Assembly: GCA_018389105.1 (NCBI GenBank)
Contig: JACATO010002187.1
Location: forward strand, 83,501-147,500
DNA: 64,000 nt
Reading direction: 5' to 3'
Source: Nautilus pompilius
Taxonomy: Eukaryota > Mollusca > Cephalopoda > Nautilida > Nautilidae
The notes under the pieces are model-generated. The model had not been told where the DNA came from, searched no databases, and saw only the letters and a program-made list of their open reading frames with translations. Below, in pieces: positions 12,426 to 25,614 of this stretch (its first letter is position 1; each line of letters opens with the position of its first letter). Made by a program: the position numbers and the translations under genes.

Positions 12426-13073
12426 AAACTTTCCAAACTTTGGATGAGGTCATTAGAGAAGAACAGTGTGTGTGTTACCTGAAATGAATCAGGACGTCAC
12501 GGCACATTTGAACACCTTGAAAAAGTGTCACTTCACCGGCCACTTCCCAGAAGACGCGATACCGACAGAAGGTGGATATTAAGACTTTTTACCACTGATC
12601 TGTCAGAAATGAAAGATGGCGACCCAGCAAAGAGGAGCTCACTGATCTTCAGTCCTCTGCTACTCTTAGGGAAGAATTTGATGGGGCTGGTGTTGATTAC
12701 TGGGTGGAACTCACAGATTCATTTCCACTTCTTAGTCAGCGAGCCTTCAAAGTGCTTGTTCCGTTTGTCACCACACATCTATGCGAATCAGGTTTCTCTA
12801 CTTTAGGAGCGATGAAGACAAAAACAGGAACCACCGCCTGAAAGTCGATGACGACATGAGGGTAGCGTTGTCATCAACAGCTCCTCGAATAAATAAACTG
12901 GTTGACTCAATGAATCAGCAGAGTTCTCACTGATAATGCTTCTGGGTCAATTGAAAGAAACATTGCAATTATATTGTTTTTTCATATATGTTCATTATTG
13001 TAATTTTTTAATATTCAATTGTATTTCTGCTTAAATTTCATTTATTTTTGTTGTCTTTTGATTGTAAATAAAT

Positions 13074-13249
13074 TTCTCCTTCTTCTCCTTCTTCTTCTTC
13101 TCCTCCTTCTCCTTCTTCTTCTCCTTCTCCTTCTTCTCCTTCTTCTCCTCCTTCTTCTCCTTCTTCTTCTCCTTCTTCTCCTTCTTCTTCTCCTCCTTCT
13201 TCTCCTCCTTCTTCTCCTTCTTCTTCTCCTTCTTCTCCTTCTCCTTCTT
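13074..13249. repeat. (TTC/CTCCTT)n polypyrimidine tract
   Basis: About 175 bp of pure pyrimidine built from TTCTCC and TTCTTC units. It lies between the hAT coding remnant and the hAT right end, so it probably expanded inside the element. Such tracts can form triplex DNA. Confidence 0.9.
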
Positions 13250-14751
13250 AATAATAATAAAGTTGTTCCATCATCTTTTTTTCTGTGCCTCTATGCCGGC
13301 TATACATTTTCTTGCACGGGAGTAAGAGGGTAAATGGCGAAAATACATCAAGCCAAGGGGAGGGGCGGGGGGGGGGTAAATGACAGCGAAAGGGTTGAGA
13401 ATCGCTGTTCTAAGAGGTAACGTTTCGTTCTCCAGAAAGGTAAAAGCCGGACGACGCTAGGCTAACGTGATTTGTAGAGGTAATTAAAGTCTGATCTGGA
13501 CCGGCAGAGCCGGAACTGTGCTGCTTGCGCCTTAGGCGGGCGGGTATCTAGCGCTCACACACACACAAACACATACCCCTCCGCTCCAAGCGCTTTAGAC
13601 GAGGAACCTGTACGACTCTACCAAGGTGACGTTTTGCTTCTTGCTTCTTATCGGATTTGCCTTGCGGCGCCGCCCAAGACGGCGGTAAAAGCTGGCAAAA
13701 GATAGGGGTTAAATGTCCGTGTAGGAGACCTTACGGGAATTTTACTGAGCATTAAAATTCTAAAGAGGGGTTGTTGGGAAAGTCTTGGGTCACGACCTAA
13801 ACCGACCTAAGCGCTATACTCGTATTTCCTTTTCCTTTTCTTAATAGAGTAGTGGAAAGGTGACGTAGTACGGTCGGAGCATTCAAGAACATATTGGATA
13901 ATGGCTTGAGAAGGATGGGTCTTTACTCTCTGCCTCCTCCTCCTCCTCCTCTGTTAAAACTGTGAAGTCTTTTCCCTTTAGTGCAGTCAATATAATACAA
14001 TTAATACGGTGAGCACAAAGCCGGGAAGCAGCTTTTCTTTTACGACTCTGTTACTTCACTACTATACAATATTGGTACCATTCTTTTTCCAAAAGTAGCA
14101 ATTTCTCTTCTTGAAACCTCTGAAAATGACTGCAAGACTCAGAGTAGACAACGGGGTAGAATGGGGCCATTTTTATTATTTATTTTCTTTTAAAAAAAAA
14201 AAAGGGTTGATTGAAAAATGTCTCTTAATTCTTAGATGTTACTTATGTAGATTGTCATCAAAAATTCTCTCTTGAGTTACACCTGTCGAGAATGCACATT
14301 GCCAGCGTTTACGGAGAACCAGGGTATTAGATGTCGCGCGGCCTGTCAGCTTTTTCTTGACGAGCAGATAACAGAGGCGTGGATTGTAATTAACCTGAGA
14401 TGAAGCCACTCTCACCTGTTGGAGAAACTCGTTTATTCAAGCTCTATGCGTTTACTGGGAACCGCTGATAGAAATGACAGGGACTTCATTAGACGAACTC
14501 AGCATGCACAGAATCCTTCTATAAAGTCTCTCCATGCACATAATACTAATAAACAGAGCAAAAAGAAAAGCAAAAGCTAGTTTTACACACACGCGCGCGC
14601 GCGTTGCGGCCGAGGTTAGTGTTCTAATATACAAAATACAAACGATATTTTGTGATCGTCGGTCGTTAAGATAAATGGTTTGTCAGCGCAGAGAGATCCA
14701 AGCTGTTCTTGAACCTACCTAAATTGACTCCCTGAGAGCGGAACATCAAAG

Positions 14752-14997
14752 GGAGAGAGAGAGAGAGATGACGTCAGTACAGAGAGAGAGATGACGTCAG
14801 TACAGAGAGAGAGAGATGACAACAATACAGAGAGAGAGAGATGACAACAATACAGAGAGAGAGAGATGGACGTCAGTACAGAGAGAGAGAAAGATGACAA
14901 CAATACAGAGAGAGAGATGACGTCAGTACAGAGAGAGAGATGACAACAATACAGAGAGAGAGAGATGACGTCAGTACAGAGAGAGAGATGACGTCAG

Positions 14998-15032
<35 letters not shown>
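14752..15032. repeat. GA/TGACGTCA tandem array
   Basis: Units read GAGAGAGAGATGACGTCAGTACA. Some instead carry ATGACAACAATACA in place of the palindrome. The array ends in pure GA. It is an inverted-orientation member of the CRE/CT family. Confidence 0.92.
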
Positions 15033-18000
15033 GGGCATTGTTTTTTCACATCCGGTCATCTGTCAAGCGTGGACTGCGAGAGCCAGGGTAATGAATGCTC
15101 GCGTATTCTGAGACATGGAAAACCTAATAAATAGCCTCCTACCATCGGAACCCAACTCGACTGCCGAGCGGTTGTTGTCGTTCCTGAAGAAGACCCATCT
15201 TGGGTTTTGTAAGGTGCTTCCAATAACACACGAATTACTTGCATTTAGATTTTTAAAAAAAGAGCGAGAAATAATTCGCCGTTAACCTCCAATGGAAGCC
15301 GTCGGACAAAGATGACATATTTCAGCCTGTGATGAAAGTTAGCATAAAGTTAGGTTATTTGTCCTGTATAATTTAAACTTTGTAAATTGTGAACAAAAGT
15401 AATTTTTTGAAAAGGAAAAACATTTTAAAAAAATAATATTTTTTTTTTGCCTGACGGCTTAACCGAGTTTTATTGTGTAAATCGCTACTTTCTAACGGTA
15501 CCTCGGATGATAGCATCAAAGAACTCCTTTAAATGCAAGTATTCTGTTTTTCGTACATTTCTTCTAAATAGAACGTTCAGAATATATAAACTTATCAATT
15601 ACCTCTTAAACTTAATAGATAATGAAAGTTAAATCAAACACTGAAAATAAACTTTTCCATAAGAAGAACGAATTTAACTTTGTCAGCCGCTGGAATCGTT
15701 CCTCGAACGTAGACTACATTACTCCAAAGCTTCTGAATGCCGGAAGATGCCTTATGCTTATTGACTGAATTAATCACCTGAAAAGGGACTCAAGTTACAG
15801 CACCTTGACAACGGAGGGAACACTTTCAACTAGTATTTCCCACAAAGAAACGAAGAAGTAGATTTAAAAAACAAACCATATCCAGGTGCCTAAGCCTTTT
15901 GACAAAACTAGTTACTGAACTTGACGTTTTCATGTACAGTAGTAAAAGATGGATTACCAAAATATTGCCATTATGCATTCTTTACTGCGTTATGAAAATT
16001 TCTGCCAAATGAATATCCATCTAGTAATTCAATCTTATGGAATATGTTTATATTTCTGTCTGTCCGTTGCATCGTTCCTTTGTCGACTTCCAATGACCAG
16101 TTCCTCTTGAAGTTATACGACTACAGCCACCTGATTAACACTTTCTAAAGTGGGCACTATACACTTTACCAGATCCGTTTACAAGCTGCTTCCAGACCCA
16201 AACTAAGCCGAATAGAGGGGCTTCTCACCTGTCCTTGAACGGCTATTTCCAAGCTTGTTAATCACGCCTTCTGTTACTCAAAACGATACCGTTAATCGCC
16301 GACGGGGCAGCTACGTCGTCGCGCTAATCTTCTTCGTCCAGAGAACACTTTTTTTCTTCAGAGCTGTTGTCATCTTTCGTAGATCACCGCCGAGCTCCTC
16401 CACCTTTACGGAACAATGAGTTAGAAAAGGGATCACTTCCTCACACAGTAGGAGTCATCTACAGCCACTTACTTAATCAGAGCGCATATAGTGTATAAAT
16501 CTTATAATTAGTTTAGATTTCACTTTATTTAATAACAGAATTTTAATTCAATAAACTGCGATGTCGGTATTTTTTGTTGCCCTTTGTCTTTTTTTTGGTT
16601 AATAGAGACGGTAATTGATAAGTAGTTAATTAATGTTTTGCAGGTATCTTGCATTAGCAATGCTAGATTTCTGTTTCCAGGTATGGAACTATGTAAAGCT
16701 GGTCTCCAGCCGTTTATTAGACCAACATCTTGGATGGTGGTGCACTCTGCAATCACTTTGATACCATGTAACAAAATACCATGGAATACAGGTAAAAATA
16801 AGAGCAATAAACCATCGTGTATTTAAAGTCGAACCGTCTTCAGAAAGAATAGCAAGAGAATAGTCATTGGTCTGCTTTAGCCTACTACTTCGGTTTGTCG
16901 CAGCGGCTTCACCAGATGTACTCTACATTATCATCATTATTTTAAGTCGTTGGTGGCTTTCGGTTATATATCCTGGATAGAATAGCTGGCCTGAACAAGT
17001 CTGAGAATTAACCGCACTTTTGTTTAGCCTTCAGCAGGACTTCCCCGGTCTGACATCGATGGAGGAGAAAAGGGAAAAGAAGCAAAATATCAGGCTGTCT
17101 GTTGGCAGGGCGTACAGCGAAAGGATAATAACTAGTAAGATTTTTGTTTTATAATAAGAAACAAGGTAATATTTAGAGAAGTTCTGTTCACTAATTAATG
17201 TTTATAAAGCCTTTTCTTTTCGCATAACGACAAGTGCTCTCAGCTCTTATCCGATGCAGTTCTCTGATCTTTGTGACTTATTAATTCCTTTTTTCATTGG
17301 AGGATACAACGGTCACGTGAGAAACCTAAGTTAATTAAGCTTATATACTTTATTCATGCCTATAAAATCATACTAAGCTTTTTAAAGCGTTCAGAATGTC
17401 CCGATATCACCCAGTGACAATAAAGTAAGCCAAAGAGGTTTTTTTCTAATTGTTGTATAACCAGTATCTTATGTATATCTGAGACCACTTCATTGGACTT
17501 TTGATAGCCGCCATGTTGCTTATGGCGAGCTAGAAAATGCGTCCAAAGAAATGTAGTCGGAAATTCAAAGATGAAACACTAAACATTCCTGACCGTATTA
17601 CATATACTGTATAAAGATGAAATTGCATGCAACCATGACCAAAAGTTTTGCATCGCCCTAGAATTTTCTGATTTTTCTTGATAAAAGTCGAATTAAGTCA
17701 GCCTCATTTGCATAATAACGTTACGCCGACGTATCGACGTACGTACCGCTGTGTAGTCTTTCATAGACTTAATAGGAAAGTGAATGCGACAGTTTGAGAT
17801 ATAACGCGCAAACACAGACCTTGTAGATCAGGACAGATGTAACACGATTGGAAGTATTCAAAGGCAGACATTTAGAAGTGATCCTGGGTGAAATGTCAAG
17901 CCATATGAGCGTGATCTAAAAGGTAGATTTTCTTATTACAGATTTAGGATGATGCATAAGTTTCCGGAAATGACCGTAAATGCTAGTAGGAATCGTTTGG

Positions 18001-21000
18001 ACAGACGCCCACTAGGCGCAATTTAACAAGTAAACGGTAGATAGAGTGTAGTTGGAAATCCAGGCCGAACAATTCCACAGTGTGTGTGTGAAAGGAAAAC
18101 ATTAATTTTCCCAACTAACATATAAAGGTCGCGTAAACAAAAAGTCATTGTGTACTTTATATGTCTGTCTAGTTATCTTCATGAGAGATCCTTCGAAATC
18201 ATGCAATTAAAAATATAGTTTTGCCCTCTTATGAAAAGTTTATCTAAGCAATTTGAGATTTTATAATAATTATATATATATTAGAAAGAAAAATGGCGTA
18301 CAATCATACACTTAAAATACAGAAGATAAAAGGCTACAATGCTCCAATTAATTAACAACTTACAAAATTAGTGAAAGTACGCATATGTGACTAATGAGTC
18401 CATGTAAGTTACGTGGCTTGTAAGATAGATGATAGATCCTTATGGATTTTAGGCAAATGAAATAGAAATTAAAATAAGGTTAAATGACAAAAAAATCTAT
18501 TGTTTTCTCTCTCACATTAAAAAGAGTACAATTAAATAGGATTCGCCTGCCTAGTTTTTACTCGGTTCTAAAAGAATGGAATTTACTTCATCGTTTTACT
18601 GGTTTACCAACATGTTTTCCGTGAACTCTTACAACATCCAGTATCTATAAATCATTAGAAATAGCTAATTATCGGTTCTGGGTGAAGAATTAATCATTAT
18701 TAAGTGTTTTTCGATTGTTTAACAAAACGAAAGAACTTCAACATTTACTCAGTGATTTATATTTGTTTAAAATGTCCTAATAGTAGGTTGTTTTTTTTTT
18801 TGCACTAGGCATACAATACAAGTAGAAACCATGGATTCCAAGATGTTAGAACTTTTATAATTTCTAACATTAGAGAGGTGAATTCTTCTAAGCTACTCGT
18901 TCTAAACTGGGGAATCTGGTTGTTGACATACAAAGATATTCAGAAAATTTATTATCGTTATGACTAAAAAGTTCACGTCAGTAATATTTTACTTCTTATT
19001 TTACTACCAAGTTCAACTTTGGCAATAAAGTTAATGATCCTTTTCTGATCTTTGCAAAATAACAATCACGTGCATTATTACTGGCCCACTGAGTGAATCA
19101 ACAAATGGAGCGACAAGTGCCCCTCGTCTAGGAAGCTCGTCTAGAAAAATCGGAGCTTTTATCGTGATTAGCGCAGTACCACAAGTTTGTTTGGTTTTTT
19201 GTCCTTTTTTTTACTGTCTACTGCCTGCTAATGTGATAAGCAACTGGGTTGGCAAACAACTAGCGGATTTCGGCAGAGCCTGGTTGTTTGGCCAGTCGGA
19301 AACCGAAAGAGCTAACACGATCAGAGTCGTAGCCAAGCTTCCTTTCCGTCATTGGACAGTATGTTTGAATCTACAGAATCAATAAAGACTGGTTAAATGT
19401 TCCGTGTTTACTTGGGAGTCTACATTATCGTCCAAGTTGAGCCTCTCGACCTGTCGCAACAGTCTCAGTTATCCTGAACGTATTTTTAAATAACTTTTAA
19501 AACTAGTTGAATTATGACAACTCGCCGCAACAGAGCTCTATGAATTTATATTTTTAATCCTTAGTTTCTATATTCTTTTTACTTTAGAGGACACATTCCT
19601 TTTGTTGAAACTTCTCAAATTAAAACTGGTGAATAGCCGATATCGGAGACTAAAACGTTGTGGGAATCTGATGGAATTTTATCTGACTTCAGCGTAAAGC
19701 GGCGTGATACCTCAGCCAGGGAACCCTGTTTTATTAACAACGGCCCTCGAAGTCATGAACAGACTAACACGAGTAATTATAAATTGTGTAACAAAGCTAA
19801 TCCAGGCGATGACAGTTTGAGATTCTGAGAGAACTATTATTATTATCATTTTCTTAATTTGATCGATTTTTTGGTGCTGTAGTAGATTAGAATCCGCGGC
19901 CTTCCGGTTATTACTCGAATTCTCTAATCAGTGGCTCATTGAGAGTATCACTGCTGAGTTCATCATATTTACATTTCCATATTAAGGGCAGATACATTTC
20001 GCTGGTTTGCTAAGCGGAGTTCCCTCCGTCTTTCTTTGCTGATATCGAATCTGTGACTTGACCATCGTCTCGTGGCTTGCGATGATCACAGGGCCAAGCA
20101 CCTCTCTAACTTTCCAAGTCCTGCGTCTCTTCTGCGTTCGCTGACCCTGAATTTGGTCAGTATCTGTTCCCCACCTCCAGTGTATTCTGTTTCCCTCCAG
20201 CTACAGGCGAGAGTTAGCGTGCTAAGATTAAACTTAAAAGTAAAATCTCGAAAAAAATTCAACATATCAAGTATTTTGGCTGCCAGATCAACTTTCAGTG
20301 GATACCTCTCTTAGTAGATTCACCGTCCACTGTAACTGAAGCCACACCCTGTTTACACGTCACACCAGGGGCGGATTGGGAGCCCAAAACAGCCCGGGCA
20401 AACATGTAAAATCGGCCCATTAGTGTAGGTTATGATTCTGGTGACCGCAGCGAGCCAATACAGCTGGGGTTGGGGGCGCTGTAAGCCGACGAGAAAATTT
20501 TGAAATTTGACCAATTACAGGAGCATTTTGAGGCCATATGAAATGGGTATTAGAACATATTCTAGTAATTCGTCCCATTGGGTTATGATTCGGTCACTAA
20601 AATAGCCTTATTTTAATGACAAACATTTAAAAAGAAAATAAGAACAAGACACATCCAACATATATTTCGTGTTAGATAACTCAGATGGAGAAACACGCGA
20701 AGCTGATGAACAGTCCTCAAAGAGCAAGCTGAAGATAAAAGTTAAAAGTTTTCTATGTTTTGAGACAACACCGAGTAGTCTGAGCGCATCCACTTTATTC
20801 AAGAATGCATTGGGTTTTAGAACTGTTATTTTTGTCAGTCTCTGTAGCTATCAGGAATATAATACTTCATCCAAAAATAAAAAGAAAGCATTATTTTAAT
20901 TTTTGTTTGATGTTATTTGAAGAATCACTGTTACATGTCTATGTGAACACTGCTCACATTTGCCTTCAGAACTGCACTTTTTCAATTAGAACTGCACATT

Positions 21001-23066
21001 AAAAAAGCCTTGTACACAAGGTCAAAAATACTCAAGTTATACACACACAATTATATATATGGAGAGAGATAGACATTCAATAATTATGAATACACAGAAT
21101 AAAGTTGAAATCTTATAATTGTGACCTTATTAAATTTACTTGTATACATATAAAAATAAAACGATTGCCTGATTTTCCACGAAACTGAAATTATTAAGCA
21201 ATAATAACTCAGTTACTCGATAGAAGATGATATACATATGAGTATATGACGTGATAATCTTTATTGAAGAAGGAGAATGTTATATATAATATGCAGCAAG
21301 TTAAACACATTTTTTCTATATTCAGAGTTAAACAAATACCAGCTGCTGATATAGTGTAATAATACAGCGTAAATAATATTGTTCCTTTACGAAAAGGCCT
21401 GATAATTGTATGTGCTATACTTCTATGCGACTGCCAGCACTGGCTCACAGACTCACCGGTCCACCGGTATCTTGCCCGGTGTCACAGCGGCCCAATACGC
21501 CCGCCCCCCCTGCGTGTCACACCCGGACTTAATAATTGTTTATCTAGTAGCAGTGAAACAAACCTCATATACGACAGACTGGGTGGTGGGTTATCAAGAT
21601 ATCCCTCCGTGTCTTAGTATGAACATTTCTGCTGGTGCAGTGGTACCAAGTGTGTGAAGTAATAATTTACTTTAAAAAAAAATGCATCAGAACACATACC
21701 TTTAAAACTTTCCAATCAGTCGTGGTCGGGCAAACTGAGTAGTTCATAGCCACCCGTTATTACTTCATCAGCGAAACCACGACATCTGTCGCTTATTTCG
21801 CAGACTAAAAGTCATATTAACCCTGGCAACACCTTTTATTATTAATATAATTACCTACTACCATTGTTGTCGAATCCATGGCTTTTTGTATTAAAATATT
21901 TCTCTCGCTGCCTTATTCGACTTTATTATTATTATTATTATTATATTATTATTATTATTATTATTATTATTTTACCTTTTTTAAGTTCTTATATGTTTGT
22001 TGTATTGTGACCGCAGAGAATCACAAATAGTACAGGTGGCGCTAAAACTAAACTAAGGGCGAATAACCCGAGATTAAATTTTTAACTTAAAAAAAAAAAA
22101 TTGTGCCGTGAATAGATTCAGCAGGAGAAAGAAAGAAAGAAAAAAAACTATTTCGTTACCAAATAAATTAGCCCGGAAGAGTTCATTCTCTTCGAAGAGA
22201 AACCTGTTTATACACCCGACCCCGGGTGGCCCGGACCAAAGCGTCATGGATCCAGTCACTCCGCAGCGAACCAAAAAAAATCTAGTCCGAGTTAAAATTG
22301 GTAACAGGGGCTTGGCTCGGTAATTGTTCTGTAAGTCTAATTAATTATAATTTTAAAAAGAAATATATATATATGTGTGTGTGTGCATTACCGACCAACG
22401 ACAATACACGTAGGAGGAAGTGTGGAAAAGGGTGATCAACAAAAAACAAAGCCAGAGTTAGTTAGCATAGCGGTGAAAGAGAAAACCCTTTAACCCTTTA
22501 ACTGGCTGTGAGGTCAACAACCGCTTCGCTGACGGCTGCCGCGCCCTTTACACATAGAAGAGGGCAATAAATAATAGTTTTACTTTCCTTCGAATTATAA
22601 ATGCCAGTGGTTAGATTTAAACTCCCCCAAACAAAAGTCTTTTTTTTTCTTTCCATACGTTATCAAAAAAACGGAAATGAGGCTGGTTACAAAGTTTCTT
22701 ACCCTTGCGGAATCTGTTCATCAAACCTAGCGACATTTGCAGCTAGATCCGCGTATAGAGGCACTCACGAAATAGTAAACATTGAAGAATGCATCCAGTT
22801 TTGTCTTGACCAAGCCAAAGATGGTGGCTACAGAGGAAACCGTAAGCCATCGATCTGTGGCTTACAACGGATGGAAAGAAGAGCCTAAAACATTCTCGGC
22901 TTCGGGATGACTACAACGGGGGGTAAACTCTAGTAACCAGAACAAATCACCGGGTTTCCGATAACACTAAATATAAAGTTTTTTTTATTATTATAAAAGA
23001 AATGAATAGAAAATCGTTATGTTGCAGAGGTATTTTGTTTTTTCCAAAAAAATTGTAATTTTAATT
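15033..23066. other. AT-rich region with no supported gene
   Basis: Eight kilobases of mostly unique AT-rich sequence. Visible items are a (TTA)n tract at 21922-21972, a TE-like tip at 20366 and short AT repeats. Open frames are short and unlike known families. The frame at 22601-22888 was examined and not recognised. Confidence 0.5.
20366..20402 (+). mobile_element. hAT-like terminus (CAGGGGCGGATT type)
   Basis: CAGGGGCGGATTGGGAGCCC, followed by a GC-rich AACAGCCCGGGC stretch, resembles the outer end of hAT-type non-autonomous elements. No partner end or coding region was found. Confidence 0.3.
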
Positions 23067-23845
23067 TACCGTATTTCGCGGCTTATTGGACGCACTTTTT
23101 TCCTCCCTCAGAAACTAGTCCCAAAAATCACTCCGCGTCCTATAAGCTGAAGGTCGGTGACGGTCGGTGTACGAGTTTGGGGTGTGGGGTGAGTGGTAGC
23201 CCCCTCTTGTGGCCGTTCGGTGCCGAGCCCGTGGAACGTAACACACGACCCGTGTTTTCAAATATTGTTCGAATGTTTTTTTTTCCACATTATTACTAAT
23301 TATGTTTACTTACGGTGTCCAATATAACCCGTCAATAACTCAAGCGGCAAGGTGGCCATGTTTATTTATCATTTCGTCCAACAGAGACGCATCAGAAGGA
23401 GATGCGTGCGCAGCAGTGCGCCGCCACATCCGTTTCTCCGCCAGTTCAAGCTACGAGTTGGTCAGGGTAAGTAAGACGGTCCTAACTGTATTAGAAACGA
23501 AGGGTACAGGAGTGCCTACCATATTAACAGTAAATTTTACAATTTTGCAGATTCATAGTACGATGGCTGGGAAAAGGAGACATGCATACATGATTAATTA
23601 TAAATTAATGGTAACTGATTATGCCAAACTACATGGCAAAAGACCTGTAGAGAGGGAGTTTGGCTCAACCACCCCCCCACCGATAAAATGATCAGAGCCC
23701 GGCGTAAAGAAACACTACGGGTTCATCCAGATCAACTTAAAACTAACGGCCTGTGGTTAAAAGGGGAAAAAAATCTAAAGGTCACGTCGAATTTTTGCCC
23801 TTAGATTTAGGATACAAGCAACGATCTAAACGAGGTATATGGGCC
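23067..23845 (+). mobile_element. Decayed pogo/Tigger-like DNA transposon
   Basis: A terminal-type sequence at 23067 (TACCGTATTTCGCGG, then TTATTGGACGC) is followed by an ATG at 23563. From there the N-terminus of a pogo-like transposase can be read: MAGKRRHAYMINYKL, TDYAKLHGKRPVEREFG, then after a frameshift a KETLRVHPDQLKTNG-like stretch ending near 23845. Known: pogo-family proteins begin with an HTH region of this form. The catalytic DDE region and right end are missing, so this is a fragment. Confidence 0.6.
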
Positions 23846-24318
23846 CTACTTAAAATTGCTTTAAAAAAAAAACAAAAACAAACAAGCAACTTTTAAAGAC
23901 AAACTCAAAAGGAAATGACGTCACTTTCCCCCATCTCTGTCGCCACGGCGTTTCCGGTCGGTAGGTTCCGCTGAGACGGCGGCAGGGAGGGAGGTTGTAA
24001 GTCCCGCCTCCGGACGCCCGAGAAGGGTAGCTTCGCTAATATTAGCGGGATTGAGCAGACAGTCCGGAAAATCCGCATAAATCTACTAATGTCATTAAAG
24101 AGGGAAAGGGTTAAGTTTTGTGTGAATAGTTTCTCCACCCACCCACACACAAACAAACGTCGTCTGGTGTAATCTATCCACTCTGACCCTCACCTACGTT
24201 GGGATTTTACACCTGAGCGCATCATCATCATCATCATCATCAACGACAATGGTTGCTTACGTAGATCACGGCACGCACATTCGGCATATCCGGGGGCTAA
24301 ATAAATATAACCCACCGG

Positions 24319-24326
24319 TGACGTCA
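24319..24326. promoter_or_regulatory. CRE palindrome upstream of exon 1a promoter
   Basis: TGACGTCA lies 83 bp upstream of the TATA motif of exon 1a, a typical place for a cAMP-response/ATF site. A second copy is at 23916, and three more lie in the following intron (25216, 25538, 25607). Confidence 0.45.
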
Positions 24327-24391
24327 GCAGAACATTTCTGAATACCGCCACGAAAGGAAGGACAAAACCAGAAACGGAAACGATAAGTCCC

Positions 24392-24440
24392 GATGGGCGA
24401 CCAGGCTTTATAAGAGGCGAACAGTCTCGCAACTGTAACA
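24392..24440 (+). promoter_or_regulatory. Core promoter of exon 1a
   Basis: TTTATAAG at 24407-24414 is a good TATA box 57 bp before the ATG at 24471. The predicted start site is near 24438. A weak GATGGG lies 11 bp upstream of TATAAG, where exon 1b has ATTGG. Confidence 0.6.
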
Positions 24441-24470
24441 TTACCGGTGACCGGACGATCAAGAATTAAG

Positions 24471-24711
24471 ATGCAAGGGAAATACGTGCTATGCTTTGTC
24501 CTGCTCGCTGCCTTCGGGCACCGAACCGGCGCGACGTCCGCGTGTTCGAGACCCTTCGCCTTCCTGAGAGATTCCCGGAACTGCAGCGCGTGGTACCGGT
24601 GCGTGTTCGGCAGTCGCGTGCAGATGCCCCCCTGCGCTACCAAGACGGTGTTTAGTTTGTCGGTTTTGACTTGTGTCCCCCGGGGAAGCCGCTACGACGA
24701 CTGCACGCACG
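24471..24711 (+). CDS. Alternative first exon 1a: signal peptide plus CBM14
   Basis: The ATG at 24471 starts MQGKYVLCFVLLAAFG, a clear signal peptide. One complete six-Cys CBM14 follows (ACS, NCSAWYRC, MPPC, LTC, YDDC). The donor ACG|GTGAGT is at phase 1, the same phase as exon 1b and as the minus-strand exon 1. No second-type exon lies between it and exon 1b at 27602. It therefore either splices over exon 1b to exon 2 (giving a product of about 532 aa) or to exon 4, or is the surviving first exon of a broken tandem copy. The in-frame ATG at 24447 is less likely because the signal peptide starts at 24471. Confidence 0.8.
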
Positions 24712-25215
24712 GTGAGTACACTGCCGACTGCTTCAGGCAGTCTGAATATAGCGCTGGCGTCAGGTTAATGGCGATCTCACGCGGCAACAGGTAGGGGCTG
24801 GGTTATGGCCGGTGATCGGAAATTGACCTAGCGCACCGGCGGTGGCCCAGATGGAGTGGGAGGCTTAAATAATTACAATATAGAAGGGCTACTCGCTGGG
24901 AGGTTATCCTCTTTCTGTGCACGAGTTCAGAGTTTACTTTACTACACTTCACTAACCTGGGTTTTATTAGATATACCTTTTATTTTACAGTTGCGAAAAG
25001 GAAAGAAACAAGATAACACGATTCGTCTTCACTAAGAAAAGTTTCTGCCGTGTTTTATATGTGTACAAAATAAGTTTTCCTGTTCTTCCCCCTTTTTAAA
25101 GCGAAGATGAAAGTAGTAGCCAAATACTAAGAACATATAAACTGTATACAACAGGCAGATGTCGGCGTTGAAAGGGGGGGGTTATTTGTCGGAACTGGTG
25201 CATGATGAGGAGTGG

Positions 25216-25614
25216 TGACGTCACAGACAGAATGCGTGAGGTGAGACAGTGCGATATCAATTACTGAAGTCACAGTCCAACCCTGTATAATAGGAGAGAA
25301 TTAACCGGGGCGCCGATTACCGGGTGTCTGGCGAAAAAGGATCTTTGTGGCGCTATTAAAGGCTAGTGGCAGCCACACACACACGCACACACACACACAC
25401 ACACCACACACACACACACACAAATATAACCATGTGATTCGGTGAAAACATCAAAATGGACGCTACGCACGCGCTGTCTCAGCGAACGGGCCCGGATGTC
25501 CAAGAAAACTTGTCTTAATATTACTGGGGGGAGATAGTGACGTCATAGATGGGGAAACCATCAGAATACTGACGTCGGAAATCGGCTCTCTAGCCGTGAG
25601 GGGTGCTGACGTCA
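25216..25614. promoter_or_regulatory. Cluster of three TGACGTCA palindromes in intron
   Basis: Perfect palindromes lie at 25216, 25538 and 25607, and a near match (TGACGTCG) at 25570. They are downstream of exon 1a and upstream of exon 1b, so they could act as an intronic enhancer for either promoter. A (CA)n tract lies between them. Confidence 0.35.
25377..25421. repeat. (CA)n microsatellite
   Basis: CA dinucleotide run with one GC and one CC interruption, between exons 1a and 1b. Confidence 0.9.

Larger units (their letters stand above)
11701..13407 (+). mobile_element. Decayed hAT-family transposon (ZBED5/SCAND3-like transposase)
   Basis: The C-terminal two thirds of a hAT transposase can be read through several frames. 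It begins LQLDESCDVANFSQLL (about 11720), continues with FRFCESLQQTTKG and IRTDGAPAVMGVRSGF, then MGSEHSTLLLPAEVRWHSRG (12150 on), and ends in the dimerisation region CESGFSTL and DDMRVALSS near 12790-12880. A (TTG)n expansion and several frameshifts and stops break it. A right terminal repeat reading CAGCGATTCTCAACC on the minus strand is at 13406-13392. That matches the CAGTGGTTCTCAACC type of hAT ends. No left end was found. Known: hAT enzymes cut and paste DNA. Inferred: this copy is dead. Confidence 0.85.

Noticed and set aside
16529-16826. Overlapping frames on both strands, including a KVIAECTTIQDVGLINGW stretch
   Set aside because: There was no recognisable family and no coherent exon borders. 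An old repeat is possible but could not be shown.
22601-22888. Frame with CGICSSNLATFAARSA and EECIQFCLDQAKDGG
   Set aside because: It looks somewhat protein-like, but no family was recognised and no splice borders or neighbours support it.
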